11,072 bases of DNA from an uncultured Oscillibacter sp. (GTDB taxonomy: Bacteria; Bacillota; Clostridia; Oscillospirales; Oscillospiraceae): assembly GCA_900548505.1 (NCBI GenBank), contig URKI01000063.1, forward strand, positions 1 through 11,072. Direction: 5' to 3'. The notes beneath the pieces are model-generated. The model saw nothing but the letters and a program-made list of their open reading frames with translations. It was not told the origin of the DNA and made no database searches. The position numbers and the translations under genes are program-made. Positions 6,150-11,072 of the stretch are shown piece by piece (the first letter of the stretch is position 1; the number at the start of each line of letters is the position of its first letter).

Positions 6150-6155
6150 ATTATA
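6150..6155 (-). promoter_or_regulatory. Possible -10 box for the DUF1540 gene
   Basis: On the minus strand a perfect TATAAT (6155-6150) lies about 65 bases before the DUF1540 start and four bases after the U-tract of the DUF1294 terminator. I see no convincing -35 at 16-18 bases upstream, where the terminator arm lies, so the promoter would need a TG-like element or another factor. Position fits a gene with its own promoter after a terminator. Confidence 0.35.
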
Positions 6156-6158
6156 CGC

Positions 6159-6194
6159 AAAAAAGCGGGATGCAGATTTGCATCCCGCTTTTTT
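6159..6194. terminator. Intrinsic terminator after the DUF1294 gene
   Basis: GCGGGATGCA (6165-6174) pairs with TGCATCCCGC (6179-6188) around GATT, flanked by six A residues (6159-6164) and six T residues (6189-6194). On the minus strand the U-tract is 6164-6159. The TGA stop of the DUF1294 gene (6196-6194) touches the stem. The symmetric flanks would let it act in both directions, although no plus-strand gene runs into it. Confidence 0.9.
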
Positions 6195-6541
6195 CAGCGA
6201 AGAAATGTAAAATAAATAAAGAGTCCCGCGGCCAGTACCAGCTGCACGGCCAAAATAACAGGCACGCCGATGGAAAAGAGCTTGTGGAGCGTTTTGTGAT
6301 GAAATACCTTCATGCCCAAAAGAGCGCCTATGCTGCCGCCCGCCAGGGCGCTGAGCATCAGGTTCCGCTCCGGGATGCGGCGCCGGCCCGGGTGCTTGGC
6401 TTTCCACTTGTCGATGCCGAAAGCGCAGAACGCGGCCACGTTGATGACGATCAGCCACACCGCCAGCCACCCCCAGGGAGAGCCGATCACCGCAAAAAAG
6501 AAGTCGTTTTGCGCCTGGGGCGCATACTGGAAGTTTTCCAT
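6194..6541 (-). CDS. DUF1294 membrane protein
   Basis: A 115-residue membrane protein. ATG at 6541-6539 follows AGGAGG by six bases. Residues about 24-41, 65-80 and 91-112 are hydrophobic. The DUF1294 signature is clear: FGIDKWKA (41-48), RRIPE (54-58), then GGSIGALLGMKVFHHKT (68-84) and GVPV. In many bacteria this domain stands alone as here or is fused to a cold-shock domain; its function is not known. It lies between psuG and the DUF1540 gene on the same strand, but terminators on both sides make it a single-gene unit. Its own promoter probably lies at the end of psuG (6587-6615). The family assignment is firm and no role can be inferred from the neighbours. Confidence 0.9.
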   Translation of the reverse strand: MENFQYAPQAQNDFFFAVIGSPWGWLAVWLIVINVAAFCAFGIDKWKAKHPGRRRIPERNLMLSALAGGSIGALLGMKVFHHKTLHKLFSIGVPVILAVQLVLAAGLFIYFTFLR

Positions 6542-6553
6542 GGGGGCCTCCTG

Positions 6554-6586
6554 AAAAAAGAACTGGCCGGTCGTCCCGGCCAGTTC
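6554..6586 (-). terminator. Intrinsic terminator after psuG
   Basis: On the minus strand GAACTGGCCGG (6586-6576) pairs perfectly with CCGGCCAGTTC (6570-6560) around a five-base loop, followed by TTTTTT (6559-6554). It begins 16 bases after the psuG stop. The T-run is separated from the DUF1294 AGGAGG by a single C, so the two signals abut. Confidence 0.9.
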
Positions 6587-6601
6587 AGTATAACAGAAAG
6601 C

Positions 6602-6615
<14 letters not shown>
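6587..6615 (-). promoter_or_regulatory. Putative extended -10 promoter for the DUF1294 gene, nested at the psuG terminator
   Basis: On the minus strand TTGCGA (6615-6610, 4 of 6) is followed after 17 bases by TATACT (6592-6587, 5 of 6), with TG one base before the -10, giving TGTTATACT. The -35 lies in the last codons of psuG. Predicted start near 6580 is inside the left arm of the psuG terminator, so the new RNA lacks most of that arm and could not refold the terminator. Confidence 0.5.
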
Positions 6616-7528
<913 letters not shown>

Positions 7529-7586
7529 AGTCAATTCCTCCATAAAGCAGAATATATTGATAAAAATAGTTAATATACAGGTTGAT

Positions 7587-8663
7587 TTACTGGGCGCGTG
7601 CCAGAAGCGTATCCTCTGACAGAGCGGGGTTGATGGTCTCGGCGCCCTCCATAGCGATGGCGGAGGCGGCAAGTCCCGCCCGGGCCGTGTCCTCCAGGGA
7701 AAGGCCACGGAGATAGGCCCAGGTGATGGCGGCCATGAAGGCGTCGCCGCAGCCGGTGGTGTTGGTCATCTGGGCCGGCAGCACCGGCAAAAGAAGATGC
7801 TCCGTGTGGTCCGCGGCCAAAACGCCGTCCGCGCCCAGGGAGATGAAGACCCGCTGCAAGCCGGTTTCCAGCAGGGCGTCCGCCGCCCGGTGAAGGCTTG
7901 TCTCGTCGGTGATGGCAATGCCGGAGAGGAGCTCTGCCTCCAGTCGGTTGGGCTTGAGGGTGTGGAGCCGCCCCAGCACGCTGCGGAGCTTCACTGCCTT
8001 GGCAGTGGAGACCGGATCGGCGAAAATGGGGACGGACACCGTCTGGGCAAGATATTGGATGCTCTCTTCGGGGATGTTGGTGTCCAGCACGATCACCTGG
8101 CTGGCGGCCAGCAGCTTCTGCCGTCCGGCCAGGACCTGGGGCGTCAGGTGGCGGTAGATGTCCATGTCGCTGACGGCCAGGGCCATGTCTCCGTGTTCAT
8201 CGTTGATGAAAAGGTAAGTGGAGGTGCGCCCGCCGGGGATGACGGGGGAGTGGGAGGCGTCGATGCCAAGCTCCGTGCAGCTGGCCGCGATCTTCTGGGC
8301 GTTGAGATCGTCGCCGAACACGGTCAGAAGCCGCACGTCCAGCCCCAGGAGGCTCATGTTGTGGGCGATGTTGCGTCCCACGCCGCCCAGGCTCATGCGC
8401 ACGGCGCCGGGATTGGAATCCTGGGCCACCAGGGCACCGGCAGAGGTGCCGCCGATGTCCATGTTCACGCCGCCTACCACCGTCACATAGGGGGCGGTGC
8501 GGACGATGTAGCCCTTGCCGGCGATGTATCCCTTTTTCATCAGGTTGGAAATGTGCACCGCTGCGGAGGAGCGGGTGATGCCTGCCTTGTCCGCCAGCTC
8601 CTGTTGGGAGATCATGGGGTTTTCCTCGATCCAGTGCAGGATCTGTCGTTCCCGCTGCGTCAT
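7587..8663 (-). CDS. psuK: Pseudouridine kinase (PfkB family) with N-terminal winged helix-turn-helix
   Basis: A 358-residue PfkB/ribokinase-family enzyme that by context phosphorylates pseudouridine at the 5' position with ATP for PsuG. ATG at 8663-8661 follows AGGAGGTGA. Residues 1-55 are a winged helix of MarR/Lrp-like pattern (MISQQELADKAGITRSSAAVHISNLMKKGYI), then the kinase from about 59: GGVNMDIGG, GGVGRNIAHN (93-102, first PfkB signature) and NTTGCGDAFMAA (301-312, second signature, catalytic Asp307). The classical E. coli PsuK lacks the DNA-binding part, whereas the E. coli paralogue YeiI has one; adjacency to psuG argues for pseudouridine, but another nucleoside or sugar remains possible. 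The N-terminal domain may make the enzyme its own substrate-sensing regulator. Its stop is 58 bases before psuG. Confidence 0.88.
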   Translation of the reverse strand: MTQRERQILHWIEENPMISQQELADKAGITRSSAAVHISNLMKKGYIAGKGYIVRTAPYVTVVGGVNMDIGGTSAGALVAQDSNPGAVRMSLGGVGRNIAHNMSLLGLDVRLLTVFGDDLNAQKIAASCTELGIDASHSPVIPGGRTSTYLFINDEHGDMALAVSDMDIYRHLTPQVLAGRQKLLAASQVIVLDTNIPEESIQYLAQTVSVPIFADPVSTAKAVKLRSVLGRLHTLKPNRLEAELLSGIAITDETSLHRAADALLETGLQRVFISLGADGVLAADHTEHLLLPVLPAQMTNTTGCGDAFMAAITWAYLRGLSLEDTARAGLAASAIAMEGAETINPALSEDTLLARAQ

Positions 8664-8676
8664 GGCGTCACCTCCT

Positions 8677-8715
8677 AAATAAGCAAAAATTTATAAAATA
8701 ATCTAATGCTTATTT
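8677..8715. repeat. Inverted repeat in the psuK leader/promoter (possible operator)
   Basis: AAATAAGC (8677-8684) and GCTTATTT (8708-8715) are perfect 8-base inverted copies 23 bases apart. The right copy overlaps the -10 of the psuK promoter (8717-8712) and the left copy abuts the ribosome site. The layout, about three helical turns centre to centre, suits a protein dimer or a loop, and could be the target of the winged helix carried by PsuK itself. Confidence 0.5.
8683..8692. repeat. GCAAAAATTT direct repeat, copy near the psuK ribosome site
   Basis: First of two perfect GCAAAAATTT copies that flank the psuK promoter; the second is at 8742-8751 and start to start is 59 bases. It overlaps the left arm of the inverted repeat by two bases. 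Being AT-rich, a chance match in this region is possible. Confidence 0.45.
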
Positions 8716-8739
8716 TACACACGGTTTTTCATTTGTCAA
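8712..8739 (-). promoter_or_regulatory. sigma-A promoter of psuK-psuG
   Basis: On the minus strand a perfect TTGACA (8739-8734) is followed after 16 bases by TAAAAT (8717-8712, 5 of 6). Transcription would start near 8705, about 40 bases before the psuK ATG. It is the best promoter match in the window and the only one suitable for psuK. The inverted and direct repeats described here surround it, which points to repression or activation by a dedicated regulator. Confidence 0.75.
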
Positions 8740-8741
8740 CT

Positions 8742-8751
8742 GCAAAAATTT
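8742..8751. repeat. GCAAAAATTT direct repeat, copy upstream of the psuK -35
   Basis: Second perfect copy, two bases upstream of the TTGACA box on the minus strand. Together with 8683-8692 it brackets the promoter, as an operator pair often does. The rest of this divergent spacer (8752-8824) is GC-rich; I found no clear promoter for the lipoprotein gene in it. Confidence 0.45.
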
Positions 8752-8824
8752 CCGGAAGTGGGGGCAAGCGGGGAACCAAGCCGCCCGGTTTGCCGTCTAC
8801 CGAACCAGAGAGGAGGCGCCATCC

Positions 8825-9712
8825 ATGAAACGAGCGTGGTTTTTTGTATTTATATCGGTGTACCTGTGCCTTTGCCTGCTGGCGTCCTGCGCGGCCAGCG
8901 GTGGGAACGAAGGGGAGGAGCCCCCTGCGGAAGAAAGCGGGGAGAGCACGGTGGTGTGCCGGGTGATCTCCCAGCAGGACGGCACGCTGCTGCTGGCGGG
9001 AACAGACGAGGGGACAGGGCTTTACCAGCTGCACCCGGAGGCCGATGTGCTGACGGTGGACGGCGCGGCCTTTGACCCGGCGGCACCGGACGCATATGCG
9101 GCATTTCCCGAAAGCTCCCTGGTGGGAGCGGTGGCCTCCGTGCGTTACGACGGCGGCATCCAGGAATCCTGGCCCATGGGCTTTTCCGGCGTGACGGGCG
9201 TGGATATTTCCTCCACGGAGGGGTTCAACGACCTGTGCGGGCTATACCTGCAGGTGCTGGAGGACCTGTGGTCGGTGGACGCGGGGCTCAACAACGACAT
9301 TACGACGGTAGGCGTGGATCTGTCCTGCACCCGCCTGAGCCCCGGAGAGCGGTCCGCCGTGGCCTATGCCTTCGGCGTATCCCACGGCGTCACGGCAGTG
9401 GAGGGCACCTGGGACGAGCTGGTGGAGCAGGGCTATATCACCGGCGAGGCGCTGGAGGGGGGCGGCGACGCCCAGTTTTACCAGTGGGAGGATGGATGCC
9501 TTTTTGCCATCGAGGAGTCCGACGAGCCGGCGGCAGTCAACATGCCGGCCCTTGGCCCCGGCGAGACGGCACCCGGCTACGACGCCGTGGCCTTTGACGC
9601 CAGCAAGTGGCGCTCCAGTCTGGGGGCATACATGTTCACCGACTGTTCCGCCGTTTCCGACGGAGGCGGGCACTGGGACGGCTATACCGTGGGCGCGGAG
9701 ATGATTTCCTGA
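8825..9712 (+). CDS. Lipoprotein of unknown function with OB-fold-like N-terminal and conserved C-terminal module
   Basis: A 295-residue lipoprotein. ATG at 8825 follows AGGAGG (8811-8816) by eight bases. Residues 1-21 form a lipoprotein signal peptide ending in the lipobox LASC, with Cys22 lipidated, so the protein sits on the outer face of the membrane. A Gly/Glu/Pro linker covers 26-41. Residues about 42-128 alternate strands and end in LVGAVASVRYDGGIQESWP (99-117), a pattern like the small OB-fold lipoprotein domains (DUF3221 type). Residues about 134-295 form a second part (LCGLYLQVLEDLWSVDAGLN, LSPGERSAVAYAFG, and a Trp/Gly-rich end). I do not recognise a named family for this second part. 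It stands alone between the psuK promoter and asnS, with no enzyme motif seen. The lipoprotein call is firm, the function unknown. Confidence 0.82.
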   Translation: MKRAWFFVFISVYLCLCLLASCAASGGNEGEEPPAEESGESTVVCRVISQQDGTLLLAGTDEGTGLYQLHPEADVLTVDGAAFDPAAPDAYAAFPESSLVGAVASVRYDGGIQESWPMGFSGVTGVDISSTEGFNDLCGLYLQVLEDLWSVDAGLNNDITTVGVDLSCTRLSPGERSAVAYAFGVSHGVTAVEGTWDELVEQGYITGEALEGGGDAQFYQWEDGCLFAIEESDEPAAVNMPALGPGETAPGYDAVAFDASKWRSSLGAYMFTDCSAVSDGGGHWDGYTVGAEMIS

Positions 9713-9729
9713 AAAAACGCCCCACCCCC

Positions 9730-9758
9730 TTGTAAAACTGTGGAAAATGCGGTACAAT
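9730..9758 (+). promoter_or_regulatory. sigma-A promoter of asnS
   Basis: TTGTAA (9730-9735, 4 of 6) and TACAAT (9753-9758, 5 of 6) are 17 bases apart. Transcription would start near 9765 and give a leader of about 47 bases, too short for a T-box, and I see no T-box sequence. No terminator with a T-run was found between the lipoprotein stop (9712) and this promoter, so some readthrough into asnS is possible. Confidence 0.65.
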
Positions 9759-9811
9759 ACCTCATTATTGTGCGCACTGTCCCACGAAAAACAAGAAAAC
9801 GGGTGAATCAT

Positions 9812-11072
9812 ATGAGCTTTACGAAAATCGCGGCGATCTATGCCGACAGCCAGACGCTGTCCGGCCAGACGGTAACGGTGGGCGGCTGGGCCCGCACCAT
9901 CCGGGATATGAAGAATTTCGGCTTTGTGGAGCTGAACGACGGCTCCTGCTTCCGCAACCTCCAGGTGGTCATGGAAGCCGGTACGCTGGAAAATTACAAG
10001 GAGATCGCCGGCCAGAACGTAGGCGCCGCCCTGATCGTCACCGGCACCGTGGTGCTGACGCCGGAGGCCAAGCAGCCTCTGGAGCTGAAGGCCCAGCACA
10101 TTGAGGTGGAGGGCGTGTCCGCTCCCGACTATCCTCTGCAGAAAAAGCGCCACAGCGTGGAATTCCTGCGGACCATCCAGCATCTGCGTCCCCGGACGAA
10201 CCTGTTTTCCGCCGCCTTCCGGGTGCGGAGCACGGCGGCCTATGCCATCCACCGCTTCTTCCAGGAAAACGGATTCGTCTACGTGCACACCCCCATCATC
10301 ACCGCCAGCGACTGCGAGGGCGCCGGTGAGATGTTCCAGGTGACCACGCTGGATCTGGAGAACGTCCCCAAGAACGAGGACGGCACTGTGGACTATACTC
10401 AGGACTTCTTCGGCAAGCGGGCCAACCTGACCGTGTCCGGCCAGCTCAACTGCGAGAACTTCGCCATGGCCTTCGGCAACGTGTATACCTTCGGCCCCAC
10501 CTTCCGCGCAGAGAACTCCAACACCCAGCGTCACGCCGCTGAGTTCTGGATGATCGAGCCGGAGATGGCTTTCGCCGATCTGAACGACTACATGGATAAC
10601 GCCGAGGCCATGATCAAGTATGTGATCCGCTATGTCATGGACAAGTGCCCCGACGAGATGAACTTTTTCAACTCCTTTGTGGATAAGGGATTGAAGGAGC
10701 GCCTGGAGCATGTGGCTTCCTCTGACTTTGCCCGTGTCAGCTACACCGACGCGGTGAAGATCCTGGAGGAGAACAACGACAAGTTTGACTTCAAGGTCTA
10801 CTGGGGCTGCGATCTCCAGACCGAGCACGAGCGCTACCTCACCGAGCAGGTGTTCAAGCGCCCCGTATTTGTCACCGACTATCCCAAGGAGATAAAGGCG
10901 TTCTACATGCGCATGAACGATGACAACAAGACCGTTGCCGCTATGGACCTCTTGGTTCCCGGCGTTGGCGAAATCATCGGCGGCAGCCAGAGAGAAGAAC
11001 GTCTGGAACTCTTAGAAAAACGTATGGACGAACGGGGTCTGAAGAAAGAAGACTACTGGTGGTATCTGGATC
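9812..11072 (+). CDS. asnS: Asparaginyl-tRNA synthetase, 5' 420 codons (3' end outside window)
   Basis: Class IIb synthetase that attaches asparagine to tRNA-Asn in the cytoplasm. The frame is open to the window edge; the family is about 460 residues, so roughly 40 are missing. ATG at 9812 follows a weak GGGTGA (9801-9806) at five bases. Residues 1 to about 115 are the OB-fold anticodon-binding domain (VGGWARTIRDMKNFGFVEL). Motif 1 runs about 160-172 (FVYVHTPIITASD), motif 2 has FRAE at 231-234, followed by QRHAAEFWMIEPE, and motif 3 is GVGEIIGGSQREER at 384-397. The HTPIITASDCEGAGEMF segment and the inserted strand-loop are of the AsnRS rather than AspRS type. The last 47 codons use synonymous codons unlike the rest (all Glu codons GAA), which is treated as a finding. 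The product call is secure. Confidence 0.96.
   Translation, partial: MSFTKIAAIYADSQTLSGQTVTVGGWARTIRDMKNFGFVELNDGSCFRNLQVVMEAGTLENYKEIAGQNVGAALIVTGTVVLTPEAKQPLELKAQHIEVEGVSAPDYPLQKKRHSVEFLRTIQHLRPRTNLFSAAFRVRSTAAYAIHRFFQENGFVYVHTPIITASDCEGAGEMFQVTTLDLENVPKNEDGTVDYTQDFFGKRANLTVSGQLNCENFAMAFGNVYTFGPTFRAENSNTQRHAAEFWMIEPEMAFADLNDYMDNAEAMIKYVIRYVMDKCPDEMNFFNSFVDKGLKERLEHVASSDFARVSYTDAVKILEENNDKFDFKVYWGCDLQTEHERYLTEQVFKRPVFVTDYPKEIKAFYMRMNDDNKTVAAMDLLVPGVGEIIGGSQREERLELLEKRMDERGLKKEDYWWYLD

Noticed and set aside
7529..7586. Separate psuG promoter in the AT-rich psuK-psuG spacer
   Set aside because: TATATT-like boxes occur but no -35 at acceptable spacing; AT content alone explains them, and psuG is most simply read from the psuK promoter.
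8752..8824. Promoter of the lipoprotein gene
   Set aside because: The stretch is GC-rich and holds weak inverted repeats but no -35/-10 pair on the plus strand that I could support.
9713..9811. T-box or other riboswitch before asnS
   Set aside because: The leader after the predicted start is only about 47 bases with no specifier stem or T-box sequence, so there is no room for one.
9242..10828. 528-residue minus-strand open frame opposite the lipoprotein gene and asnS
   Set aside because: Covers two genes and an intergenic promoter in antisense, as expected from third-position GC bias.

Overview
The window looks like a chromosomal segment of a GC-rich, spore-forming, low-oxygen Firmicute. 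The best guess is a gut Clostridia of the Oscillospiraceae / Clostridium cluster IV type (Flavonifractor, Pseudoflavonifractor, Lawsonibacter and similar). The reasons are strong Shine-Dalgarno sites (AGGAGG/GGAGGG) before most genes, a SpoIID/LytB-domain protein, Gram-positive style intrinsic terminators, and DUF1540 and DUF1294 small proteins. Codons strongly prefer G or C at the third position. I saw no phage, transposon, CRISPR or RNA gene; this is ordinary backbone with some unusual local architecture.

Layout. (1) Plus strand 1-5095: the 3' end of a SpoIID/LytB-domain gene; a secreted protein that joins a copper-amine-oxidase-N-like region to a catalytically dead NodB-like (polysaccharide deacetylase) fold; then a tight three-gene operon of an OmpR/PhoB response regulator, a membrane histidine kinase (ATGA overlap) and a membrane-anchored HtrA/DegP-type serine protease. 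The operon has its own promoter and a structured leader. (2) Minus strand 5116-8663: a TauE/SafE (TSUP) transporter split into two half-size genes with a GTGA overlap, a DUF1540 cysteine-rich mini-protein, a DUF1294 membrane protein, and the pseudouridine catabolism pair psuK-psuG. A hairpin shared by the two converging units separates (1) from (2). (3) Plus strand 8825-end: a lipoprotein and the first 420 codons of asparaginyl-tRNA synthetase (asnS), which is cut by the window edge.

How the genes work together. The response regulator, kinase and HtrA protease form a likely envelope or secretion stress module, analogous in layout to CssRS with HtrA/HtrB in Bacillus. PsuK phosphorylates pseudouridine and PsuG splits pseudouridine 5'-phosphate to uracil and ribose 5-phosphate. 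PsuK carries its own N-terminal winged helix, and its promoter is flanked by repeats that could be its operator. The two TSUP halves probably make one heterodimeric anion transporter.

The most unusual signals are the split TSUP transporter whose last codons are written by a terminator, the dead NodB protein, a promoter nested at the psuG terminator so that the downstream transcript starts inside the hairpin, the repeats around the psuK promoter, and an abrupt codon-usage change near the end of asnS. I did not see a clearly new multi-gene system.
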